Below the pieces are notes generated by a model, which was given only the letters and a program-made list of their open reading frames with translations, searched no databases and was not told the DNA's origin. A program made the translations under genes and the position numbers. DNA of 64,000 nt from Nitrospiraceae bacterium (GTDB lineage Bacteria > Nitrospirota > Nitrospiria > Nitrospirales > Nitrospiraceae). Shown here piece after piece: positions 42,855 to 52,267 of this stretch; positions within the stretch are counted from its first letter, which is position 1, and the number at the start of each line of letters is the position of its first letter. The stretch covers positions 62,001 to 126,000 of the forward strand of contig JAHBWI010000007.1 of assembly GCA_019637075.1 (NCBI GenBank), given 5' to 3'.

Positions 42855-43625
42855 TTAAGATTGAGAGGTGGCCGTAAGGTTGATGAGTGTAGCAAAGGAG
42901 GCAGGATCCAGACAAGCCCCTCCGACCAAGCCGCCGTCAATTTCTTCTGATTCCAGGAAGGAGGGCAGGTTTTGCGGAGTCACGCTGCCTCCGTAGAGAA
43001 TGCGAACCTGCGCACCACAGCCCGCACCCCCCAGATTGTCGAGCACTTGGCGAATGTGCCTGTGGACTTGTACGGCCTGCTCCGCCGTCGCGGCTTGACC
43101 GGTACCGATTGCCCACACCGGTTCATAGGCCAGCGTTAGCCTGCGGAGGTCTTGCGAGGAGAGTCCGGCGAGTCCGCCCTTGAGCTGACGCTCAATGATG
43201 GAGTCGGTCAGGCCTCTCTCCCGTTCGTCCAACCGTTCACCGATGCAAAGGATGGGTTGGAGATCGTGTTTTAGTGCGGCTGTGATCTTCTTGTTGGTGG
43301 CCGCATCCTGTTCGCCAAAGAGGTGCCGGCGTTCTGAATGTCCGATCAGCACGAACTTGCAGCCCAGATCCTTGAGCATCGGCCCGGAAATTTCCCCTGT
43401 GAACGCACCCTTATCTTCCCAATAAAGGTCTTGAGCCCCTACCACGAAGGGAGACGAAAGCGACAGCGTTGTTCGTACGGCATGCAGGGCGGTAAAGGGG
43501 GGCGCAAGCCCGACCTCGATCCCGGACACCTTGGGAGATAGCTGTGAAAGCTGTTGCACGAACAACGCGGCCTCGGAGGCCGTTTTGTTCATTTTCCAGT
43601 TGCCGACAAGAAATCGCGTTCTCAC
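42855..43625 (-). CDS. tpiA: TpiA, triosephosphate isomerase, 256 aa
   Basis: TpiA interconverts dihydroxyacetone phosphate and glyceraldehyde 3-phosphate. The core is intact: VGNWKMNKT at the start, IGHSERR with the catalytic His, the catalytic Glu in YEPVWAIGTG, and LYGGSVTPQN at the phosphate site. The start is GTG 43625 behind GAGGA. It follows pgk by 39 bases. Confidence 0.97.
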   Translation of the reverse strand: MRTRFLVGNWKMNKTASEAALFVQQLSQLSPKVSGIEVGLAPPFTALHAVRTTLSLSSPFVVGAQDLYWEDKGAFTGEISGPMLKDLGCKFVLIGHSERRHLFGEQDAATNKKITAALKHDLQPILCIGERLDERERGLTDSIIERQLKGGLAGLSSQDLRRLTLAYEPVWAIGTGQAATAEQAVQVHRHIRQVLDNLGGAGCGAQVRILYGGSVTPQNLPSFLESEEIDGGLVGGACLDPASFATLINLTATSQS

Positions 43626-43664
43626 TTCGTCCTCAGGGTTGACGGTGGGAAAAGTGGACAGCGT

Positions 43665-44864
43665 CTAGGTGGGACGGTTGGGCAACGCGGCTAGCCCGGG
43701 TAGCGTCTTACCCTCCAGCAACTCGAGAGCGGCGCCACCGCCGGTAGAGATGAACGAGATGCTTTCGGATTCTCCTGCGCGGTGCACAGCCAAGGCGGTT
43801 TCGCCGCCACCCACGATTGTCAGGGCATAGGCATTGGCGACGGCATGGGCCATCGCAAGGGTGCCTCGCGCGAACGCGTCAACTTCGAACATGCCCATAG
43901 GACCGTTCCAGAGAATCGTCTTGGCGTCCTGGACTGCTTCGGAGAACAGCTTAACCGATGCCGGACCGATATCCAGGCCATACCAACCCTTGGGAATTTC
44001 CTGAACTGGCACAATCTTCGTCTCGGCGCCGGGTTCACGACCGGCGGCTACAACGCAATCGACGGGCAGGTAGAACTTCACACCGCTGGCGAAGGCATGA
44101 TCTTGGACGCCCTTGGCAAAGTCCAACATGTCGTTCTCGACCAGAGATTTTCCGATCTCCAGGCCCATTGCCTTCAGAAAGGTGAATGCCATTCCTCCGC
44201 CGATGATGACTTTATCCACCTTCTTGCCGAGGTTCTCGATCACGCCGATTTTTCCGGAGACCTTTGCGCCTCCTAAGATGGCCACAAAGGGGCGAACGGG
44301 GTTTTCAACCGCACCTTCCAGGTACTCGATTTCCTTTTTGAGCAAAAACCCTGCGGCCGCTTCCGGGATGAATTTGGTGATGCCGACGGTGGAGGCGTGC
44401 GCCCGGTGCGCCGCACCAAACGCATCGTTGATATAGACGTCACCCAGGGATGCCAGGGCCTTGGAGAAGCTGTCTTCGTTCTTTTCTTCTTCCGGGTGAA
44501 AACGGAGGTTTTCCAGCAGCATCACGTCGCCCGGCTTCATCTTCGACACCAGGCCTTCGACGGCCGGACCAATGCAGTCGGGCGCAAAAATGACTTCCTT
44601 GCCGAGAAGTCGCTGAAGCCTCTTGGCTACCGGGGCAAGGCTGAACTTTGGATTGAATTTTCCATCCGGCCGCCCCAGGTGGCTGCAGAGGATGACTTTT
44701 GCACCCTCATCGACGGCGCGATTGATGGTCGGTAGCGTCGACCGGATACGCGTATCGTCGGTGATCTGAAGCGAATCGTCCAGCGGAACGTTGTAGTCCG
44801 CTCGTACGATGACCCGTTTCCCTCGTAGCTGAAGATCTTCGATGATCTGCTTGTGGAGATTCAT
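43665..44864 (-). CDS. pgk: Pgk, phosphoglycerate kinase, 399 aa
   Basis: Pgk makes ATP from 1,3-bisphosphoglycerate or runs in reverse in gluconeogenesis and carbon fixation. Diagnostic blocks are VIVRADYNVPLD, CSHLGRPDG, NDAFGAAHRAH, GGAKVSGK and the nucleotide loop FISTGGGAALELLEG. The size is normal. 1,3-bisphosphoglycerate is also the expected substrate of the FkbH-like protein at 91-2088. Confidence 0.97.
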   Translation of the reverse strand: MNLHKQIIEDLQLRGKRVIVRADYNVPLDDSLQITDDTRIRSTLPTINRAVDEGAKVILCSHLGRPDGKFNPKFSLAPVAKRLQRLLGKEVIFAPDCIGPAVEGLVSKMKPGDVMLLENLRFHPEEEKNEDSFSKALASLGDVYINDAFGAAHRAHASTVGITKFIPEAAAGFLLKKEIEYLEGAVENPVRPFVAILGGAKVSGKIGVIENLGKKVDKVIIGGGMAFTFLKAMGLEIGKSLVENDMLDFAKGVQDHAFASGVKFYLPVDCVVAAGREPGAETKIVPVQEIPKGWYGLDIGPASVKLFSEAVQDAKTILWNGPMGMFEVDAFARGTLAMAHAVANAYALTIVGGGETALAVHRAGESESISFISTGGGAALELLEGKTLPGLAALPNRPT

Positions 44865-44950
44865 GGTCGATGCTCAGTCCTCATGTGCCACCTGGGAAGC
44901 CGGCTTTGATTTCGCCGGCGATTCCCGGTGGGATACCGTGGAGCGGAACT

Positions 44951-45988
<1,038 letters not shown>

Positions 45989-46008
45989 CTAATTGCACAC
46001 GAGGGGCG

Positions 46009-46037
46009 ATAGTACTGGCGGCCCTGTTCAGTGTCAA
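46009..46037 (-). promoter_or_regulatory. Promoter for the gap operon
   Basis: TTGACA (46032-46037) and TACTAT (46009-46014) with an exact 17-base spacer lie on the minus strand, giving a start near 46002 and a leader of about 47 bases. Confidence 0.68.
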
Positions 46038-46169
46038 GCATACAAATGGGGGAGTCACTCGCGGGCTTTAGGGAAATTGTTTCGGAATTGGTGCAGCGGC
46101 GAGCCTCCATATTGCCTGTGGGTATCGCGTCGGGTAGAGTCAGCCACCCGCGAACAGGAACACGTATCC

Positions 46170-48599
46170 ATGCAATCGGAAAGCCTTCGCAACGAGGCAA
46201 ACAAGGTATTGGAGTGGACGAGACTGCTGGACGCTCTGGCTTCTCATGCCCATTCAAGTCGTGGGGCTCGCTATTGCCGATCCCTGACCTTGGAAGAGGA
46301 TCTGGTCCGGGCTCAAAAACGCCTGGCGGAGACCACTGAGGCGGCAGTCTTGCGGGAAAGCACCGATCCCCTCCCGACGCTTCAATTCCCGGACATAGAG
46401 GAAGCCTTGGGGCGGGTCTCGAAGGGGGCGTCCCTCGAAATCCTTGAATTGCGTGATGCCGGGCTGGTGTTGGCTCTACTGGAGGAAGTGCATCGGTACT
46501 TGTCCCGCCATCGGCAGGATGCACCGACATTGGCCGAGCTGCTGCATCGTCTCGGACAGGCAGGTGAATGGCGACGGCTCAAGGGAGCGATCAATGCGGC
46601 GATCAATGCAGACGGGTCGATGAAAGAGTCGGCGAGCCAGGACCTGCGACGGTTCATGCACCAGGCCAACGACCTCAAGCAGCAGATGCGCCATCGGCTG
46701 GACCAAATTCTGCAATCGCAGCGGTATGCGGAGGTGTTGCAGGAACAGTACTTTGCTCAACGAGAAGGTCGTTATGTAGTGCCGATTAAAGCGGATATGC
46801 AGGGGCGGGTTCCCGGCATCGTACACGATGTCTCGGCCAGCGGGGCGACAGTGTTTCTGGAGCCGAGGGAATTGGTTGATCTCAACAATGGGATCAAGGT
46901 GGCGGATCTCGAGGTGGAACGTGAGGTGCGGCGCATCCTTAGATCCCTTTCGGAGGCGTTAGCTCCCGAAGCCGATCGACTTACGGCGGCGCTCGCTGTG
47001 CTGGCCGAATTCGACGCGATTTCGGCGAAGGCTGCCTTGAGCCATCAACTCCAAGCCGAGGCCCCACGGCTGACCGACAACGGGCGGATTATGTTGCAGC
47101 GTGCCAGGCATCCGCTGCTCGTGCTTGCGAAAGAACAAGTGGTTGCGAACGACATTGATTTTGATGAACACATCCGCGTGCTGATTGTCTCAGGCCCCAA
47201 CACCGGCGGCAAGACTGTGGTGCTGAAACTCCTCGGCCTCTACGCGCTGATGGTGCGTTGCGGGCTTCATCTGCCCTGCGGGCCGGACTCGGATATGGCG
47301 CTGTTCGACGCGGTCTATGCCGATATCGGCGACTCCCAAGACTTGGCTCGCGATCTCTCGAGTTTTTCTGCTCACATGACGCAGATGGTCAAGCTGCTTG
47401 CTGAGGTTGAGCCGAGACGGAATGGAAATTGCCAGCCTTCCGCGAAGGGGGCCGTTCTGGTGTTATTGGACGAGCCTGTGACTTCCACCGATCCGGCTGA
47501 AGGGGCTGCGTTGGCCAGCTCGCTGCTTTGCCGATTGGCGGACATCGGGGCCAAGGTGGTCGCGACCACTCACTACAGCGTCATGAAGGGCCTTGCGCAA
47601 GAGACCCCCGGTTTTGCCAACGCGAGCGTCGAGTTCAATCTTGAGACACTGGCGCCGACATATCGACTCGTGCAGGGACAGCCCGGAGGCTCTGCGGCTA
47701 TAGAAATAGCAGGACGGTTGGGGATGGACGAGGCCATCCTCGCTGATGCGCGGCGTCGGCTTCAGGGGGAGACTCGTCTCCTGGAGACGTTATTGACTGA
47801 CGTGCAGGAACGGCACCGGCGGGTCACCGACGAGTTGGCCTCTGCGGCCATTGCCAGGCAGGAAGCAGACGCTGCTGCGAAGGAGGCGCAGGAGTTGCTG
47901 ACATCGCTCCAGGACTCGGAGCGCGAGGAGCGAAAAGGTCTTAAGAAGAAGCTGACGCAGGAGTTTCAGAGGGCGCGAGCGGCGGTCCAGGCGACCTTGG
48001 ATGAGCTCAAGCGTGATCAGAAAATCGTGAAAGCCCGCGAGACCAAGAGCCGGCTGGTGGAGTTGGAAGCCGAGGTGCGTCGTGATGTGGGAGAACCGCA
48101 GGCTCCGATCCCGGTTGAAGCGCTCACGATCGGTGATGCTGTCGAGGTGACGGCCTTGGGTATGAGCGGGGTATTGCTTGAAGACCCTCGGGGCAAGAAG
48201 CGTGTCCGTGTGAGGGTTGGAGAAGGGGAGATCAGCGCGTCGGTCGCCGGTTTGACGGGGGTGGCCCGGGCTGTGGCGACTGAGACCGGCACCCAGAAAG
48301 TAGAAAAACAGGCGACAGCACCAAGGCGGAACAGCCACACACTTGCACCGGAGGATATTCAGGAAACCCTGGATGTGAGGGGGCAGGCCGCCGATGAGGC
48401 AGTCGATGCGCTTGTAGCGGTGCTGGATCGGGCAACGTTGGGAGGGAGCCCCTACGTGCGGATCATCCACGGACATGGGACGGGCCGCTTGAGGAATGCC
48501 TTGCGCGAATACTTGAAGGACTCTCCCTATGTCGCCACCTTCCGGTCCGGCGATCGCGCCGAGGGGGGTGACGGTGTGACGATCGTCGAACTTCGGTAA
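46170..48599 (+). CDS. mutS2: MutS2, endonuclease/ribosome-rescue ATPase, 809 aa
   Basis: MutS2 lacks the mismatch-recognition domain of MutS. The core and clamp region (about 1-290) leads to the ATPase with Walker A SGPNTGGKTV near 333, DSQDLARDLSSFSAHM and LLDEPVTSTDPAEGAALA, then a coiled coil and a C-terminal Smr domain (about 725-809) with RIIHGHGTGRLR. It suppresses recombination in some bacteria and splits collided ribosomes in Bacillus. ATG 46170 is used because it matches the family N-terminus; the longer frame from 45993 crosses the gap promoter. The usual family motif LLDELGxGTDP has Glu-Pro-Val in place of Glu-Leu-Gly here. Confidence 0.94.
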   Translation: MQSESLRNEANKVLEWTRLLDALASHAHSSRGARYCRSLTLEEDLVRAQKRLAETTEAAVLRESTDPLPTLQFPDIEEALGRVSKGASLEILELRDAGLVLALLEEVHRYLSRHRQDAPTLAELLHRLGQAGEWRRLKGAINAAINADGSMKESASQDLRRFMHQANDLKQQMRHRLDQILQSQRYAEVLQEQYFAQREGRYVVPIKADMQGRVPGIVHDVSASGATVFLEPRELVDLNNGIKVADLEVEREVRRILRSLSEALAPEADRLTAALAVLAEFDAISAKAALSHQLQAEAPRLTDNGRIMLQRARHPLLVLAKEQVVANDIDFDEHIRVLIVSGPNTGGKTVVLKLLGLYALMVRCGLHLPCGPDSDMALFDAVYADIGDSQDLARDLSSFSAHMTQMVKLLAEVEPRRNGNCQPSAKGAVLVLLDEPVTSTDPAEGAALASSLLCRLADIGAKVVATTHYSVMKGLAQETPGFANASVEFNLETLAPTYRLVQGQPGGSAAIEIAGRLGMDEAILADARRRLQGETRLLETLLTDVQERHRRVTDELASAAIARQEADAAAKEAQELLTSLQDSEREERKGLKKKLTQEFQRARAAVQATLDELKRDQKIVKARETKSRLVELEAEVRRDVGEPQAPIPVEALTIGDAVEVTALGMSGVLLEDPRGKKRVRVRVGEGEISASVAGLTGVARAVATETGTQKVEKQATAPRRNSHTLAPEDIQETLDVRGQAADEAVDALVAVLDRATLGGSPYVRIIHGHGTGRLRNALREYLKDSPYVATFRSGDRAEGGDGVTIVELR

Positions 48600-48663
48600 C
48601 CAGGCCTCCCGGTTGTTCGCCACAGAGGAATCACACTTTCCCTCCGTAGCGATCTTCGTTACC

Positions 48664-50841
48664 ATGGCACCCGGCTGGTTGGCGCATGAGGAGTCTGTGG
48701 TCCTGACGAAGCCCGTTCAACGCGTGCTCTCTGCCTTGGCTGTCGGCCTCGGCGTATTCCTACTCACCGTATCGCTTCAAGCCTCTGGTTGGTTCGAGGT
48801 CGCAGAACTCAAAGCACTGGATCACCTCGTCCGCCGGTATGCAGAACCTGCCAAAGCCGATCCCAATATCCTGCTGCTCGCCATCGATGAGGCGAGTCTC
48901 GAAGCGTTTGGCCGCTGGCCTTGGCCGCGCGATCGCCATGGCTATGTGGTGCGGTACCTCAAGCAGGCCGGCGCCAAAGCCATCGTGTTCGATGTCATGT
49001 TTTTCGAGCCGGATGAGAATGCCGAGGAATTCGACCAGTCGTTCGCCGATGATATTGCCGCTGCGGGCAATGTGTTTCTCCCGATGCTGTTTCAGTCTGA
49101 CGGTCCGGCACCGCCTCCTGATCTGCTGCGACGAGCCACTATCGGGATCAGCGGGGGAGAATCGAACGCAGGTTCTTCCGTCGATCGGTACCCATCGTTA
49201 AAGATGCCGATTCCGTCATTGGCCGGCGCAGCTCGCGGATTGGGAGTCATCAACTTGTCTGCGGACGCCGACGGGCCGACGCGCCGGGTTCCGTTGGCCG
49301 GGCAGGTGGAGGGACAATGGGTTCCGCATCTTTCATTGGCAGTCGCCCGTGCGCTACTGGGGACGGAGACCGTTTCCTTGAACTCTGAGCGGGCCATGTT
49401 GGGAAACACCATCGTGCCGCTCGACGCGGCGGGACGTCTCCTGGCCGATTGGCATGGCGCGCTTGAGCAGACCTATCACCGTCAGCGGCTCTCGGTCGGC
49501 CGAGTCCTGCAGGCATTCGCGCAGCAGCAAAAGGGTGAGAAGCCGTCGCTGGATGCGTCGATTTTCAAAGATAAAATTGTCTTCATCGCCGGCACTGCGG
49601 CTGGGCTCTATGACCTGCGTGTCACGCCGTTCTCGAGCCAGACTCCCGGGGTGTTGATTCATATGGCGGCCCTCGACAATCTCTTGCACGGGCAGGCGCT
49701 ACGCCAGGCGCCGGTCTGGTTCTCCCGGCTGATATTGTTCCTGCTTTGCATCGGTTCCGCCACCACCTTCATGCTCGTCAGGTCCTATCTCGTGAAGTTT
49801 GGGGCCACGCTTGCGATGGCCGTCGGTTACTACGCGCTCGTCGCCCATGCGTTTTCGGGCCATGAGCGCTGGATGGATCTCGTGTTTCCCGAAGCGGCGC
49901 TCCTGCTGACGTTCGGCACCGCGGCCACGGTCGAGTATGTGACGGAGGGCCGTCAGCGGCGCCTGATGCGGGCGGCCTTCGACAAGTATATGTCTGCGGA
50001 GGTGGTCGAGGAGATCATGCGCAATCCGGAGGCCATCAAGCTCGGTGGGGAGAAGAAGGAGATCTCGATCCTCTTTTCGGACATCGCCGGCTTCACGACC
50101 ATTTCCGAAAAGATGCCGCCTGAAGAACTCGTTACGCTGTTGAACCGGTACCTCTCGGCCATGACCACCATCATTAAGCGCAACCACCGGGGCAACGTGA
50201 ACAAGTACTTGGGCGATGGCATCATGGCGATCTTCGGTGCGCCGCTGGACGATGCCGCCCATGCGTCACGAGCCTGCTCCGCCGCGCTGGAGTGCCAGCT
50301 TGAGTTGGCGCGCTTGCGGGCGGAGTGGCTGAAGGAAGGTCTGCCGGAAATCGGTGCGCGCATCGGGATCAATTCCGGGGCTTGCATCGTCGGCAACATG
50401 GGGTCGGATGAGCGGATGGAGTATACAGTCACCGGGGACAGTGTGAACCTTGCCTCGCGTCTGGAGGGGGCTAACAAGTTTTATGACACCTTGATTCTCC
50501 TCGGGCAACGTACGGCGGAATTGGCCAAGAACGACGTTGAAGTGCGCGAGGTAGACCTGCTACGTGTAAAGGGCAAAAAGGAACCCGTCGTGGTCTATGA
50601 GCTGTTGTGCCGGCGGGGGGAATTGTCCGAACAGAAAAGAAGCATCCTCGACCGGTATCTCGAAGGGTTGACGGCCTATAAGCAGCGGAATTTTGCGACG
50701 GCGAAGGCCCGGTTTGCGGAGGCCTTGGCTCTCGATCCGGCGGACGGACCTTCACGTGTGTATCTGGAACGGGCGGCGGCCTACGAAGTGGAACCACCCG
50801 CTGCTGCCTGGGACGGCGTCTACGAATTGAAGTCGAAGTAG
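48664..50841 (+). CDS. CHASE2-domain adenylate/guanylate cyclase, 725 aa
   Basis: A membrane anchor (about 15-40) leads to a periplasmic CHASE2 sensor (about 40-350; ILLLAIDEASLEAFGRWPWPRDRHG block), three membrane helices (about 360-440), and a class III cyclase domain (about 470-650). Metal-binding Asp residues lie in SILFSDIAGFT and in KYLGDGIMAIFGAP; the later DSVNLASRLEGA holds the Asn-Arg pair. The adjacent Lys (VNKYLGD) is more typical of adenylate cyclases. A TPR-like tail ends the protein. The start is uncertain: ATG 48664 or TTG 48613. It is followed by an SH3 protein and an M48 peptidase. Confidence 0.9.
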   Translation: MAPGWLAHEESVVLTKPVQRVLSALAVGLGVFLLTVSLQASGWFEVAELKALDHLVRRYAEPAKADPNILLLAIDEASLEAFGRWPWPRDRHGYVVRYLKQAGAKAIVFDVMFFEPDENAEEFDQSFADDIAAAGNVFLPMLFQSDGPAPPPDLLRRATIGISGGESNAGSSVDRYPSLKMPIPSLAGAARGLGVINLSADADGPTRRVPLAGQVEGQWVPHLSLAVARALLGTETVSLNSERAMLGNTIVPLDAAGRLLADWHGALEQTYHRQRLSVGRVLQAFAQQQKGEKPSLDASIFKDKIVFIAGTAAGLYDLRVTPFSSQTPGVLIHMAALDNLLHGQALRQAPVWFSRLILFLLCIGSATTFMLVRSYLVKFGATLAMAVGYYALVAHAFSGHERWMDLVFPEAALLLTFGTAATVEYVTEGRQRRLMRAAFDKYMSAEVVEEIMRNPEAIKLGGEKKEISILFSDIAGFTTISEKMPPEELVTLLNRYLSAMTTIIKRNHRGNVNKYLGDGIMAIFGAPLDDAAHASRACSAALECQLELARLRAEWLKEGLPEIGARIGINSGACIVGNMGSDERMEYTVTGDSVNLASRLEGANKFYDTLILLGQRTAELAKNDVEVREVDLLRVKGKKEPVVVYELLCRRGELSEQKRSILDRYLEGLTAYKQRNFATAKARFAEALALDPADGPSRVYLERAAAYEVEPPAAAWDGVYELKSK

Positions 50842-50892
50842 CGAGGCGGGCGTGACTGTCGCGGGCAAGCCTGCCGGAGGGAGGCAGTCGTG

Positions 50893-51402
50893 ATGGAAAC
50901 AACGATGAATTGGGGAAGGGTGCTGGGGCTGACGATCGCTTTGTTGTCGATCGGGACTGCCGGCTGGGCGGAAACCGTCTACGTGCAGGCCAAGACGGGA
51001 CAATTGCGTTCCGGCAAGACATCGCTCGACGGCGTCGTGGCCAACGTCAAATTTGGTGATGCCTTGGAAGTGCTCGGTCGTGACGGGAGCTGGTTGGACG
51101 TGAAGACCTCGAACGGCGCGCGCGGGTGGATTTTCTCCAATAAGACTTCATCCAGCAAACCTTCCGGCGGTAGTGACATGTTAGCCAAGTTGGGACAGAG
51201 CATGCGGGCCGGGGATGCCTCGTCCACGACCGCGTCGGCCGGTGCCCGCGGCCTCGACAAGGCGTCCGAAGGCTATGCGAATCGGACCGGCATTGGGGCG
51301 AAGGACCGGGAAGCGGTTGACCGAATGACCGCCTATCAGATGGCGGATCAGGATGTGGAGGAGTTTCTCCGGGAAGGAGGGCTCGGTGAATATGCGAAAT
51401 AA
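50893..51402 (+). CDS. Secreted SH3-domain protein, 169 aa
   Basis: A signal peptide (about 1-27, ending GTAGWA|ET) precedes a bacterial SH3b domain (about 28-90: YVQAKTGQLRSGKTS and LEVLGRDGSWLDVKT then GARGWIFSN). The rest is a Ser/Ala/Gly-rich linker and a helical tail. SH3b domains often bind peptidoglycan or peptides. GGAGG upstream supports the ATG. Its stop codon overlaps the start of the M48 peptidase gene, implying translational coupling and a joint role at the envelope. Confidence 0.85.
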   Translation: METTMNWGRVLGLTIALLSIGTAGWAETVYVQAKTGQLRSGKTSLDGVVANVKFGDALEVLGRDGSWLDVKTSNGARGWIFSNKTSSSKPSGGSDMLAKLGQSMRAGDASSTTASAGARGLDKASEGYANRTGIGAKDREAVDRMTAYQMADQDVEEFLREGGLGEYAK

Positions 51403-52258
51403 TCCCATCTGGTCCGCGGCTTTGGTGACCCTGAGCCTGATGACGGCTGGTTGCGCTGAAGTCCAACGAGTAGCGGAGGACACAGCCCGGCAATCCGGTA
51501 ATCCTCGTCTGGCCAACGTGATCCACGGGACGGGCAGTGTGGTCAGTAGCTTGTTGCCGATCGGCTACGAAGAGGAATCCTCGATAGGCCAGGCAATTGC
51601 GTTGCAGGTCGTGGCGCGATACGGTGGCATGGTCGATCAGCCTGATTTGGTTCGGTATGTGAATCTGGTTGGGCGGGCGGTGGCCCTCACCTCTGACCGG
51701 CCGGACATTCCCTACCGTTTTGCCATCCTCGACGACAACTCGATCAATGCCTTCGCCGCCCCGGCCGGCTACATCTTCGTGACGCGAGGTCTTTTGCGCC
51801 AAGTGCAAAACGAAGCCGAATTGGCCGCGGCGTTGGGGCATGAGATCGCGCACGTCAGCCAAAAGCATATTCTCGAGGTGATTCAGCGAAGCAAACGGCT
51901 GGCCGGGGTTACGGAGGCCGGCCTGGCCTACGCGACGGCCAATCCCAATGCGTTTAAGGGCGTGATCGACGGAGCGGTGAAAAAATTGTTGGATGAAGGG
52001 TTGGATCAAGGAAAGGAAATCGAAGCCGATACCCTGGGCGAAGAATTTGCCGCGCGGGTCGGCTACGATGCCGGTGCCTATGTGACTCTGCTGAGCCGGC
52101 TGCGTGACCTGAAGGGCGACGACCGGGCGCTTTTCAAAACCCACCCGAATTTCTCGGCGAGGATCCAGGCCGTTCAACAGACGATACAGGGGAAGAATCT
52201 GAAGCTCACCGGCGTGTTGTTGCCGGACCGATTTGGGAAATACGTCAAACGGGTCTAA
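51392..52258 (+). CDS. M48-family metallopeptidase, lipoprotein, 288 aa
   Basis: The signal peptide ends in MTAGC, a lipobox, so the enzyme should be anchored at an inner or outer membrane. The zinc motif is LGHEIAHVSQKH (HExxH) and the third ligand Glu is in EADTLGEEFAARV. BepA/YfgC-type M48 proteins degrade or guide outer-membrane proteins such as LptD, but this chain has no TPR domain and so is smaller. ATG 51392 or GTG 51386 may be the start; GGAGGG lies before both. It overlaps the SH3 gene by 11 bases. Confidence 0.9.
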   Translation: MRNNPIWSAALVTLSLMTAGCAEVQRVAEDTARQSGNPRLANVIHGTGSVVSSLLPIGYEEESSIGQAIALQVVARYGGMVDQPDLVRYVNLVGRAVALTSDRPDIPYRFAILDDNSINAFAAPAGYIFVTRGLLRQVQNEAELAAALGHEIAHVSQKHILEVIQRSKRLAGVTEAGLAYATANPNAFKGVIDGAVKKLLDEGLDQGKEIEADTLGEEFAARVGYDAGAYVTLLSRLRDLKGDDRALFKTHPNFSARIQAVQQTIQGKNLKLTGVLLPDRFGKYVKRV

Positions 52259-52267
52259 GGCCCACGC

